Assembly (NCBI GenBank): GCA_947053345.1
Contig: CAMRSM010000027.1
Coordinates: 1 to 57,978 of the forward strand
From: an uncultured Lachnospiraceae bacterium
GTDB taxonomy: Bacteria; Bacillota; Clostridia; Lachnospirales; Lachnospiraceae
DNA: 57,978 bases
Reading direction: 5' to 3'
A model generated the notes under the pieces. The model searched no databases. It was not told where the DNA came from and saw nothing but the letters and a program-made list of their open reading frames with translations. Made by a program: the position numbers and the translations under genes. Shown in pieces: positions 42,987 to 51,544 of the stretch. Every line of letters begins with the position of its first letter. Position 1 is the first letter of the stretch.

Positions 42987-44972
42987 CTATTCCCCCCAAT
43001 ACATTTTTAATTTCGGCTCCGTCCGTTTTATATACTCCTCAAGAGAAATCTTTCCGGCGAGCATCTCATCAAGTCCTTCCTCATAAATATCATAATCCAC
43101 CGCAAAAACAATCTCCCCGTCCGCATACACTTCATGCAAAGCCGTTTCCAGCGCCCCTTCCGCCTTTGTGTCCGAAAAGTACGGCACATCATCGCACCGC
43201 ATCATGTAAACAATCAGATCCGCCAGATAAGCAAGAGCCTCATCCCTTCTTTTGGAATCCGGGTTCACCGCCAAAAAAACACAGGAAGCGCTGTTCTTAT
43301 CCGAAGCCTTAAGTTTTGGCATACCGACAACAACCCCATCCTCCTTCCTTGTGTTCCACGGCTCATAATTAAACCACATAACCCCTTTCATCCCTTCCAT
43401 GATCACATCACCGTCATACGTTCCCCTGTCACAGTCCGCGCTGTAAATCTTGGACAGGGCACGGGCGGACTCTTCAAACACCTCTCCCTCTAGTGTGTGG
43501 TAGCGCGAAAAATATTGCCTGACAAAGATATTGGTACAATAACCGGCACTGACGGAAATCTTTTCCCGCTGTTCTTTTGTTGTCCCATGAAACATCTTTG
43601 CATATTCCGCCCAGGTCATATCCGGATCGAGGGATAATCCGTTCTCGTCAAGGATTCCTTTGCTTGAAGCAATGCTGAATATATCAACTTCGATCGGAAG
43701 CATCCAGATCGTCCCGTCCTCCCGCGTGGCCGCCTCACGCACATACGGGAAACAGCGCCCGAAATATTCCTCGATCCCCGGCACGTCATTTAACGGATAA
43801 AACACACCGTTTTTGCACAGATTCCCACTACTTCCATCGAAGGTATCCACTATGCACAAATCATAGTCCGCATCCCTCGCCAAAACCTTTAACGCGAACT
43901 TATCATCGGATAGTTCCAGTTTCTCCATCCGGTAGCCGCAACCATATGGTGCCTTGAGGGCATTGTACTCCCCTGTGAGAAAACTCAGCTCCTTATTGTC
44001 ACGCTGTACCGCGTCAAGCGGGAAGGATATCAGCCCTGCAGAAAACTGCCTGCAGTAAATGTTCCCCCCGGCGTAAAGCACCCCAAAATGGATCGTGGAA
44101 GTATCCGGATAAAGCTCCGCCTCGACCGACAGATCATGGATGTCCGAGAGCACAAGTCCGCGCGGATTCGTACGGTAATCATAGACCACATCCTTTCCGC
44201 CGCAGATTGCAAACCGGTCAAACTTGCAATCCGCAAGACGGCTTAATACCTGCAGGGAATCCTTTGCCGGGTCATATTTCATCAGGCAGTAGCCATCCCC
44301 CTTCCGGTATCCTAAAACAACCAACGTGCCGTCCCCGTCCGCCGCCATGCTGATCGGAAAATCAAATCCGAGCTGTGCCTGCTCCCCGGCCGTTACGGAG
44401 TAGGAAACCAAGCGCTCCCCTGAAAAGCCATAGCCGGAATTGGGCGGCTCCTGCGCCTGCCAGTTCGGCGATATCCCAAGCATGTAAACCACATCCCCCA
44501 CCACCGCAAGCTGCTTGATGCTGCTAAAATAGGTGAGGTCGCACAGTTTGGTAAGGGAGCCGTCCGCCGTAGAATAAGAAAAGAGATATAAATCCATCCC
44601 ATATTCTGAATTCTGTGCGGTAAAATACACATGTCCCCCATCCTCCGAGACCGCAAGTGCTTCCACCATACTGCAGTCCTTTAAGCTTATGTACTCCTCC
44701 GCTTTCCCTTCGGCATTAAAGCGGTGCAGTTTATATTCCGCTTCCTCCTCCGAGGTCAGTTCCATATTGACCTGATAGACCGTCCCATCCTTTGCCGCCG
44801 TAAAACATGACATATTGTCAAGCGGGTATTCGACGACCAGATCCTGAATCGGTACATTCGGCTCCGCCTGCTCCTTTCCGCAGGCAGCAGGAGCACAGAA
44901 CAGTACTGCGGATAGCACTGCCGCCCCAAACAGTTTCCACTTATGCTTTCTTCCCTTTCTCATTTCCTCCAT
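42987..44972 (-). CDS. Beta-propeller / solute-binding fusion lipoprotein (paralogue 1)
   Basis: 661 residues from the ATG at 44972 (AGGAGG ten bases upstream); ATGs at 44981 and 44963 are alternatives. Lipobox APAACGKE. Residues ~35-320 are the propeller-like part (CFTAAKDGTVYQVNMELTSE, VSEDGGHVYFTAQNSEYGMD, VVGDVVYMLGISPN, YAGGNIYCRQFSAG). Residues ~330-661 are the solute-binding part, with the same landmarks as the paralogue: FALKVLARDADYDLCIVDTF, NGVFYPLNDVPGIEEYFGRC, EDGTIWMLPIEVD and MTWAEYAKMF. First gene of the operon. Two different binding lipoproteins feeding one permease pair suggests either two substrates or a heteromeric receptor. Confidence 0.75.
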   Translation of the reverse strand: MEEMRKGRKHKWKLFGAAVLSAVLFCAPAACGKEQAEPNVPIQDLVVEYPLDNMSCFTAAKDGTVYQVNMELTSEEEAEYKLHRFNAEGKAEEYISLKDCSMVEALAVSEDGGHVYFTAQNSEYGMDLYLFSYSTADGSLTKLCDLTYFSSIKQLAVVGDVVYMLGISPNWQAQEPPNSGYGFSGERLVSYSVTAGEQAQLGFDFPISMAADGDGTLVVLGYRKGDGYCLMKYDPAKDSLQVLSRLADCKFDRFAICGGKDVVYDYRTNPRGLVLSDIHDLSVEAELYPDTSTIHFGVLYAGGNIYCRQFSAGLISFPLDAVQRDNKELSFLTGEYNALKAPYGCGYRMEKLELSDDKFALKVLARDADYDLCIVDTFDGSSGNLCKNGVFYPLNDVPGIEEYFGRCFPYVREAATREDGTIWMLPIEVDIFSIASSKGILDENGLSLDPDMTWAEYAKMFHGTTKEQREKISVSAGYCTNIFVRQYFSRYHTLEGEVFEESARALSKIYSADCDRGTYDGDVIMEGMKGVMWFNYEPWNTRKEDGVVVGMPKLKASDKNSASCVFLAVNPDSKRRDEALAYLADLIVYMMRCDDVPYFSDTKAEGALETALHEVYADGEIVFAVDYDIYEEGLDEMLAGKISLEEYIKRTEPKLKMYWGE

Positions 44973-45038
44973 CTTTTGCATCCCTCCTACATCTTCTTAT
45001 TATATAAAAGCATTATATAGCAACTTTGCACAAAAATC

Positions 45039-45066
45039 TAGATATTTTTTGCTTTTTATTGGTCAA
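45039..45066 (-). promoter_or_regulatory. Candidate promoter of the propeller-transporter operon
   Basis: Minus-sense TTGACC, 16 bases, TATCTA. Two TATAAT-like hexamers (45012-45017 and 44999-45004) without good -35 boxes lie closer to the gene and are alternatives. The remainder of 44973-45276 holds no gene. Confidence 0.4.
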
Positions 45067-45228
45067 ACTTTGCAAATCTTTTTTCTTTTTCCAGTTTCCA
45101 TACTATAGCATTATGTTCCCCGCTTTGTAAGCCATCCGGCAAAATAAATTGTCCGGCAGGGGGGAAGTTATGTTTATCCGCATGACCCGTGTTACACTCC
45201 CACGATACCCCGCATGGGCCGCGGCAAT

Positions 45229-45272
45229 AAAAAAACGCGGCAGACTCGAACAAATATCTTGTCTGCCACGTT
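45229..45272 (-). terminator. Rho-independent terminator of the Hsp70-like operon
   Basis: Minus-sense AACGTGGCAGAC, a 15-base loop, GTCTGCCGCGTT (one G-T pair), then TTTTT. It begins 5 bases after the stop of the 987-residue gene. Confidence 0.9.
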
Positions 45273-45276
45273 AACT

Positions 45277-48240
45277 TTATTCCAGCGAAACCCGGTGCAC
45301 CTCACCGATATAATTCCCGCCAACCACATCCGCCATGCTTTCTGCCGAAACATATTCGAGCGTATGCGGGTCGACGGCACGGATAAATACAAGCTCGTTT
45401 TCCGCATCCGTATCAAGCATCAGCTTTTTTGCATTCCCGATCGGCATCATGTTCGTGACGGCCTCCGGCTCCGTGGAGCAATAAATCTCCATCGTGTAAT
45501 CATCGGATTCGAACACCTCATACCAGCGGTCATAATCCAGCCTTCCAGGTATTTGCGACGGGCAGCCGCCCTCGTCAAGGATCTGGAAAAAGCGCCTCTT
45601 GCGCGTGCCGATGTAATACTTGAACGGAATTTCACCGCCGACTTCATCGGCCGTGATAATCTCGACGCGGCCGCCCCTCCGGCACTCGATCAAGCCGAAC
45701 GCCACGCCCGTTTTCCCGGTAGGGCGCTCAAATTCACCGCGCATGTCGGCACGCTCCACCGCACCCGGACTAATCTGCGCTTTGCGTTCAAAAAATTCCT
45801 CCGTACCGATCGGCGGAAGCAGTTCAAACATCGGCGATGCTCCTTCCCCCTTTATCCTCTGGGTATAGAACGAGATTTTTTCGCCAAAGATCTCCTCCAC
45901 ATATTTTGATTTAGAAGAGTTTCCCGCCAAAATGATATAAACCTTTTCGATCCGCCCTAATTTCTGGCTTCCGTAGGCGGTGATCAGGGAAGTAAAAAAG
46001 CTTTCAATCCCTTTTTCGATCCGCTGGTAGATCAGTCGGTTTAATTCATCCTTGTCTGCCGTAAGGGAGAGACCGACCGCCTCCGATCCGTCATTGCGGA
46101 AAAGGTTCACCTTGATGCAGCCGCTCTGGTCGACCACTTCCTCTTCCGTATTTTCCCAGATCGGGCGCAGGCGCTCCGTGAGGTTTCTCATATTGACACG
46201 CCCCTCCCGCGAATCGGAGATCAGCGTCTCACTCCCCGCAAAGTCCGGGCACATCGGAGGCTTAGTAAACGTGATCTGTTCCTCGCGCAGCTTTGCCTCA
46301 TTCTGACGGAAGACATGGAAGGAAAGCTCCGCCAAGATATTTTCCCCGCCAAGATACCGGTCGCCGCTCGCGCCGAAATGCTCGATGGTGTAATCATATT
46401 TCGGTGAGTCCGATTCCCGCCACTCACCGAAATCAAAATCCGCGGTGCCGCCGCCAAAATCAAAGACGGAGTAAAAGACCCTGCCGCCTTCCTCCGGGTC
46501 AAAACCGTATTCCTGCAGGGCACAGACCGCATAAGCCGTCGGCTCGCTGATCCCGCCGTTGATCTTAAATTTCTGCATGACTTCCGCATCGTCAAGGATC
46601 GTCCGCGGCAGGGATTTCTGGATTCCCCTCTTAAAGCTCTCAATGATCTGCTCCCGCACCGCGATTTCATAAGTGACAGGGAAGGAGAGATAGTACGTCA
46701 GGAAAATCCCGTTGCGCATGTTGTTGATGTAGAGCCCAAGATAGTACGCATAAAGCTCGATCGGATCCAAGTCCCCCGCACAAAGCTCACGGAACGGCGG
46801 GAGCAGGAAATCCTTGTTTTCCAGGTCGCGCATGCGGATCGAGCGCTTGACCCCCGTATCCCCCGCCCATTGCTTCAGCCCGGAAAGGAACGCGCCATAA
46901 TCCGTGCTGCGGGAAGCCTGCAGGTCATCCACCGCCTTGTGCGAAATGCATACATCCTCCCAGTGCGTTGCGGGACGGCCCTTTGTCGCGGCATAGGAAT
47001 CCATAAAACGCTCCAGGTCACGGAACTCGATGACCGTCGGATTTTCGTAATGTTTCGCCTGGATGCTCTTACTGATATTTCCCGTACCCACACGCATCGG
47101 GAGAATACGGCTGTCCTCATCCTGATAGACTACAACGGTGCTCTTTGTTCCGAAGTCGATGGCTACCACACGGTTCTGGTTAATATCCGCTTTTGGGTTG
47201 CGCGCCACAAAACCCATCGCTGATAAGTCTAACACCGGGCATCCCCTCGCCTCGTCCTCATTCCAAAGATCCCAGTGCCCGCGGTTCGGGTCGAGCAGGA
47301 TATTGCTGTCATACGGATCAATATCGGCCCGCTCATGCTCAATTTCAAGCAGAGGCTTGGCGATCGAATCAGAATCCAACGAGTCGATCACGCCCGCGGA
47401 ATACCCCCGGCTGGTAATCGTATTGTAGTTGATATTGAATTCGGACAGGCTGCCCTTATCCCGCAGGTCGTTGGAAATCTTTCCGTAGTTAATATGGAAA
47501 TCATCCGTGATCATGCCTGCCGCAAAGGATCTGCCAATGTGGTCAAGGGCAGTCTTTAGATCGTCAAACCTGCCCCCGTAAGCCGTCACAGTAAGCTTGA
47601 ACTCCTGCAGGCTTTTGAGCAGGGAAACCGCGTCCGTGCAGGCGACATGAACCACCGGCATGACCGTAAAATCCGAGCGGATGCGGCCGGAGGCAAATGT
47701 CTTTCCCCTGATGTCAAAAAGTGTCGTCCCTACCCTCGTCTGAACCGTGGAATCCGGGTCGGCATAAGCCAGATAATGATTAAAAGAAGGATTCATCTCA
47801 TGCACAACTTCTGCAAAATCCCTGCCCTCCCCCTTTTTGTTCCTGTATTCCGGATCCAGAAGATACACATCCTCAATGCTTTGGAAAGAAATTGCCTCCA
47901 GATAGCCTTTCCTGAACAATTCGGCAGTAAAATTATAAAATCCCAGGGAATAATCTTCCGTCACCTTTTTGTGGACATCAAATTTAAAAGTAAGCAAATC
48001 CGGAATGAAAAGGGAAGCCTTGGTATTAAACAATACCAGGTTGGAAGTGGTGCCGATCCGCATGGGGATCCACTCATATTTCGCAAAATAATCATGTATC
48101 AGACCGACATAACGCTCAACTTCCTTATGAAACCCGCTCAGTTCCGACTCAAGTATTCTGTCAAAAATCTTGGATTTAAACATCGCATACAAACTGTCGG
48201 TACTGAGCGGAAGCTCGTCAACAAATTTTGTATATTCCAT
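45277..48240 (-). CDS. Hsp70-like ATPase with unknown N-terminal domain (paralogue A)
   Basis: 987 residues; AGGAG lies close to the ATG. Residues ~350-800 form an actin/Hsp70 ATPase: phosphate-1 VVAIDFGTKSTVVVY (Asp362), phosphate-2 SVFDFGGGTADFDFG (Asp594), adenosine loop IILAGNSSKSKYVEEIF (~767-783). A C-terminal ~150-residue beta-rich part (GVAFGLIECRRGGRVEI, EIPFKYYIGTRKRRFF) sits where Hsp70 has its substrate-binding beta domain; there is no lid or EEVD-like tail. The first ~330 residues are an unrecognised domain (MEYTKFVDELPLSTDSLYAM, PMRIGTTSNLVLFN, MPVVHVACTDAVSLLKSLQE). It is far from DnaK in sequence and length. Encoded last in an operon behind a GrpE-like gene and the shorter paralogue B. 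Client or target unknown. Confidence 0.85.
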   Translation of the reverse strand: MEYTKFVDELPLSTDSLYAMFKSKIFDRILESELSGFHKEVERYVGLIHDYFAKYEWIPMRIGTTSNLVLFNTKASLFIPDLLTFKFDVHKKVTEDYSLGFYNFTAELFRKGYLEAISFQSIEDVYLLDPEYRNKKGEGRDFAEVVHEMNPSFNHYLAYADPDSTVQTRVGTTLFDIRGKTFASGRIRSDFTVMPVVHVACTDAVSLLKSLQEFKLTVTAYGGRFDDLKTALDHIGRSFAAGMITDDFHINYGKISNDLRDKGSLSEFNINYNTITSRGYSAGVIDSLDSDSIAKPLLEIEHERADIDPYDSNILLDPNRGHWDLWNEDEARGCPVLDLSAMGFVARNPKADINQNRVVAIDFGTKSTVVVYQDEDSRILPMRVGTGNISKSIQAKHYENPTVIEFRDLERFMDSYAATKGRPATHWEDVCISHKAVDDLQASRSTDYGAFLSGLKQWAGDTGVKRSIRMRDLENKDFLLPPFRELCAGDLDPIELYAYYLGLYINNMRNGIFLTYYLSFPVTYEIAVREQIIESFKRGIQKSLPRTILDDAEVMQKFKINGGISEPTAYAVCALQEYGFDPEEGGRVFYSVFDFGGGTADFDFGEWRESDSPKYDYTIEHFGASGDRYLGGENILAELSFHVFRQNEAKLREEQITFTKPPMCPDFAGSETLISDSREGRVNMRNLTERLRPIWENTEEEVVDQSGCIKVNLFRNDGSEAVGLSLTADKDELNRLIYQRIEKGIESFFTSLITAYGSQKLGRIEKVYIILAGNSSKSKYVEEIFGEKISFYTQRIKGEGASPMFELLPPIGTEEFFERKAQISPGAVERADMRGEFERPTGKTGVAFGLIECRRGGRVEIITADEVGGEIPFKYYIGTRKRRFFQILDEGGCPSQIPGRLDYDRWYEVFESDDYTMEIYCSTEPEAVTNMMPIGNAKKLMLDTDAENELVFIRAVDPHTLEYVSAESMADVVGGNYIGEVHRVSLE

Positions 48241-48322
48241 ATCTCCTACCTCACTTTATCCGTGATCCATTCACGATTCTGCCATCCGTGCGGCATTTCC
48301 CGTATCACATCGAAAAATTTTC

Positions 48323-50590
48323 TCACTCCAATGATATTCGGTGTATCATGCCAATATAATTCCCGTTTTTCACATCCTCCGCATCCTCCGCAGAAATGTA
48401 TTCCAGCGTATGCGGATCTGCCGCGCGGATAAATACAGGCTTGTTTTCCGCATCGGTATGAAGCATAAGCTTCCTTGCGTTTTCGATCGGCATCCGGTTG
48501 GTGAGCGCATCCGGCTCGGTCGTGTAATAAATCTCGATCGTGTAATCATCCGACTCAAAAACCTCGTACCATCTGCCGTAATCGACCCTTCCCGGAATCC
48601 TCGACGGGCAGCTTCCATCCTCGAGGCTCTTAAAGCAGCGCTTCCTGCACGTACCGATATAATATTTAAACGGAATCTCCCCGCCGGCCTCGTCATTTTC
48701 AATGATCTCGACCCTGCCGCCCCTGCGGCATTCGATCAGGCCGAATGCTACCCCGGTCTTTCCGGAAGGACGCTCAAACTCCCCGCGGTCGTCCGGGCGC
48801 TTTGCCGCCTCCGGGTTAATCTCCGCCCTCTTTTTATAAAACGCCTCCGTCCCGATCGGCGGGAGCAGTTCAAACATCGGATGGGCATCGCTGCGCTTGA
48901 GTTCCCTTGTACAGGAAAGGATTTTTTTTGCGAAAATTTCCTCGACATACGGTGATTTTGAGGAATTTCCGGCCAAAATGATATAAATCTTCGGAATCCC
49001 GTCCGTCAGGTACTGTTTTCCGAAAGCCGTGACCAGCGATGTAAAAAAGCTGTCAATGCCTTTTTCGATGCGCTGGTAGATCAGGTCGTTGAGTTCATCC
49101 AGATTGGCGGCAAGTGCCATTCCCACAACTTCCGTACCGTCGTTGCGGAAAAGGTTTACCTTGATGGAACCGCCCTCGTCCACCGTCTCCTCCCCTGTAT
49201 TCTCCCATACCGGGCGAAGTTTATCCGTAAGGTTATGCATGTTGATGCTCGCTTCCCTTGAATCGGAAATCAGCGTCTCGCTCCCGGCAAAATCCGGGCA
49301 CATCGGCGGCCGGCTAAATGTGATATTCTCCTCCCGGAGCTTATCTTCGTTTGTACGGAAAACATAAAAAGCCAGTTCTGCCAAAATGTTTTCCCCGCCG
49401 AGATACCGGTCACCGCTCGCCCCAAAATGCTCAACGGTATAATCGTATTTCGGGGATTCGGATTCCCTCCACACACCGAAATCAAAATCGGTCGTACCGC
49501 CCCCGAAATCAAATACCGAATAAAAGACCATCTCCTCCTCTACCGGTTCGAACCCGTACTCCTGCAGGGCGCACACCGCGTAAGCGGCCGGCTCACTGAT
49601 GCTGCCGTTGATTTTAAATTTCCGCATCACGGTTTCATCCTTTAAAAGTGTTTCCGGAAGAGCTTTCTTGATCCCTCTCTCAAAACTTCGGGCAATTTTT
49701 TCCCGCACCGACATCTCATATGTGACAGGAAAGGACAGGTAATAGTTAAAAAAGATCCCGTTTCGCATATTGTTTATGTACAATCCAAGATAGTACGCAT
49801 AGAGCTCGATCGGGTTCAGATCTGCATCGGAAAGTTCATGGAAGGGTTTGACCAGATAATCGTTGTTTTCCCGGTCGCGGATGCGCAGTGACTTTTTCAC
49901 ACCGGCATCTCCGGCCCACTGCTTTAATTCCGTAAAAAACGCGCTGTAATCCGTGCTGCGCGAGCTTTGTAAGTCATCCACCGCCCGGTGGGAAATGTAT
50001 AAATCCTCCCAGCGCGTTGCAGGCCGTCCCAGTGCGGCAGAATACGCCTCCAGAAAAACGGCAAGGTTATTGAACTCAATAATGGTAGGATTTTCGTAGT
50101 GCTCCGCCTGGATGCTTTTGCTGACATTTCCTGTCCCCACCCGGACAGGAAGGATGCGGCTGTCCTCATTCTGGTAGACCACGACCGTGCTTTTCGTTCC
50201 AAAATCAATCGCGACAATGCGGTTCTTGTTGATGTCCGCGCGCGGATTGCGCGCCACAAATCCACGGCTGGAAATATCCAGCACCGCACTTTCATCCCCC
50301 TCGCCTTCCACCCACAGATCCCAGTGCCCTCTGTTCGGATCGGTGAGGATTTTCTCATCGTAAGGATCAATATCGGCGCGCTGATGGTCCACCTCCAGCA
50401 AAAGCTTTGAAACTTCTTCCACACCGGCCTCATCAAGCGTGATCACCGGTCGGGGCTTTCCGTCCGCCCCACCTGCCGGGATCCCTCCCGCCGGCTTCTC
50501 CTGCCCGCTTTTGGAAATTTTTGTGCGGACGATCTCACGCAAACTGTCGGTGCCGAGCGGCAACTTATCAACAAGCTTTGTGTATTCCAT
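48323..50590 (-). CDS. Hsp70-like ATPase lacking the N-terminal domain (paralogue B)
   Basis: 755 residues; GAGGT of its ribosome site overlaps the TGA of the GrpE-like gene ten bases upstream. It starts like paralogue A (MEYTKLVDKLPLGTDSLREI), then has only a short Gly/Pro/Lys linker before RADIDPYDEKILTDPNRGHW, where the similarity to A resumes. The ATPase motifs are VAIDFGTKSTVVVYQ (Asp129), SVFDFGGGTTDFDFG (Asp361) and IILAGNSSKSPYVEEIF. The ATPase and C-terminal parts are closely related to A; the ~300-residue N-terminal domain is deleted. The leader AAAGTGAGGTA before both ATGs is also duplicated, which indicates a tandem gene duplication. The two may form a heteromer. Confidence 0.85.
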   Translation of the reverse strand: MEYTKLVDKLPLGTDSLREIVRTKISKSGQEKPAGGIPAGGADGKPRPVITLDEAGVEEVSKLLLEVDHQRADIDPYDEKILTDPNRGHWDLWVEGEGDESAVLDISSRGFVARNPRADINKNRIVAIDFGTKSTVVVYQNEDSRILPVRVGTGNVSKSIQAEHYENPTIIEFNNLAVFLEAYSAALGRPATRWEDLYISHRAVDDLQSSRSTDYSAFFTELKQWAGDAGVKKSLRIRDRENNDYLVKPFHELSDADLNPIELYAYYLGLYINNMRNGIFFNYYLSFPVTYEMSVREKIARSFERGIKKALPETLLKDETVMRKFKINGSISEPAAYAVCALQEYGFEPVEEEMVFYSVFDFGGGTTDFDFGVWRESESPKYDYTVEHFGASGDRYLGGENILAELAFYVFRTNEDKLREENITFSRPPMCPDFAGSETLISDSREASINMHNLTDKLRPVWENTGEETVDEGGSIKVNLFRNDGTEVVGMALAANLDELNDLIYQRIEKGIDSFFTSLVTAFGKQYLTDGIPKIYIILAGNSSKSPYVEEIFAKKILSCTRELKRSDAHPMFELLPPIGTEAFYKKRAEINPEAAKRPDDRGEFERPSGKTGVAFGLIECRRGGRVEIIENDEAGGEIPFKYYIGTCRKRCFKSLEDGSCPSRIPGRVDYGRWYEVFESDDYTIEIYYTTEPDALTNRMPIENARKLMLHTDAENKPVFIRAADPHTLEYISAEDAEDVKNGNYIGMIHRISLE

Positions 50591-50600
50591 ATCTTTTACC

Positions 50601-51341
50601 TCACTTTACCAGTGCTTTGTTTACCGTTTTTCCGTTTACACGGTAACCCCGGAGTAATACATCCGAAACGGAAGATATCCTTTTCCCTCGCGTCAGGCAC
50701 ACATGAATGTCCTCATCAAACCGATCCCCTTCCTGCGGTTCGATCAACGTATAAACGGGCTGCTCAAACGTCAGATTGTACAGTGAAACGAAGTAGCAGA
50801 AAAGCATATCGATCTTCCGGCATTCCTCCGAACCGTAAGCCGCCAGTGTCCTGCCATAATCCCAAAGGTTCGCCAGGCTGTCCTTCTGTGCCCCGCAGGA
50901 AATGAAAGCGTCGGGGGAGGTGTCCCGGAAAATGTTTTTTGTCGCTGCCTTTGATTTTTCGTCCAGGGATTTGTAAATCTTCATGGCAGAATCAATCGGT
51001 GCGAATACTTCCAGCTGCTCCATGACCGCATTCTTCTGGGCTTGTTCCTGTGAAACAGCCTCGCGCAGGCGGCCGCATTCTCTCTCAAGCGCATCCGCCC
51101 TCTCCTGTGCCGCCTTAAGCTCTTTGCGCAGCGCGGCATAATCCGGCCCGGCCGGTCTGTCATAATTTTCCAATATGTTTTCAGGGCATACCTGCTGCAT
51201 AGGGATCCTGTCCGGGGATTCCCCGGCATCACGGGCTGACTGCCCAGAATTTTCCTTTCCGGCAAGAGAGAGAAAATATTTCCTGATTTCTTCATCACTC
51301 AAAACAAACTGACGTATACTCTCCAAATCCATATTAGTCAT
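50601..51341 (-). CDS. GrpE-like nucleotide-exchange factor candidate
   Basis: 246 residues. Residues ~70-115 form a strong coiled coil (LRKELKAAQERADALERECG, RLREAVSQEQAQKNAVMEQL). A helical middle part follows, then a C-terminal beta segment HVCLTRGKRISSVSDVLLRG and YRVNGKTVNKALVKV, which resembles the GrpE C-terminal pattern (V-x-x-V-L-x-x-G-Y-x-x-N-G-x-x-x-x-x-A-x-V). GrpE is a coiled-coil dimer that releases ADP from DnaK, and this gene lies directly upstream of two Hsp70-like ATPases, so the context agrees. The N-terminal ~70 residues are unknown. The assignment is inference from layout, C-terminal pattern and position; no search was possible. Confidence 0.6.
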   Translation of the reverse strand: MTNMDLESIRQFVLSDEEIRKYFLSLAGKENSGQSARDAGESPDRIPMQQVCPENILENYDRPAGPDYAALRKELKAAQERADALERECGRLREAVSQEQAQKNAVMEQLEVFAPIDSAMKIYKSLDEKSKAATKNIFRDTSPDAFISCGAQKDSLANLWDYGRTLAAYGSEECRKIDMLFCYFVSLYNLTFEQPVYTLIEPQEGDRFDEDIHVCLTRGKRISSVSDVLLRGYRVNGKTVNKALVK

Positions 51342-51384
51342 TGCTCATCAAGCTCCGATCCGCATTTTTTAAATATACCAATAT

Positions 51385-51413
51385 ATAGTACCGCAAACAG
51401 CCTGAAATGTCAA
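51385..51413 (-). promoter_or_regulatory. Sigma-A promoter of the GrpE-like/Hsp70-like operon
   Basis: Minus-sense consensus TTGACA, 17 bases, TACTAT, about 45 bases upstream of the start codon. No CIRCE-like inverted repeat (the HrcA operator of classical groE/dnaK operons) was seen nearby. Confidence 0.75.
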
Positions 51414-51458
51414 CATCTTTGATGGAAAACGCCGTGGCGGTACATAAAGCAAACCGAC

Positions 51459-51509
51459 AAAAAAACAGGCAGGATATGTAAGATTAACAATGCTTTCCAT
51501 ATCCTGCCC
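51459..51509 (-). terminator. Rho-independent terminator after the DUF4932-like gene
   Basis: Minus-sense GGCAGGATATG, a loop of about 20 bases, CATATCCTGCC, then TGTTTTTTT. It separates this gene from the chaperone-like operon. Confidence 0.9.
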
Positions 51510-51544
51510 ATCCGCCCCGGACGTGAAAACCTTCCAGCCGTATG

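Noticed and set aside
45277-50590. Classical DnaK operon
   Set aside because: Sizes, N-terminal domain, absence of a lid and of dnaJ/hrcA/CIRCE all differ from the heat-shock operon.
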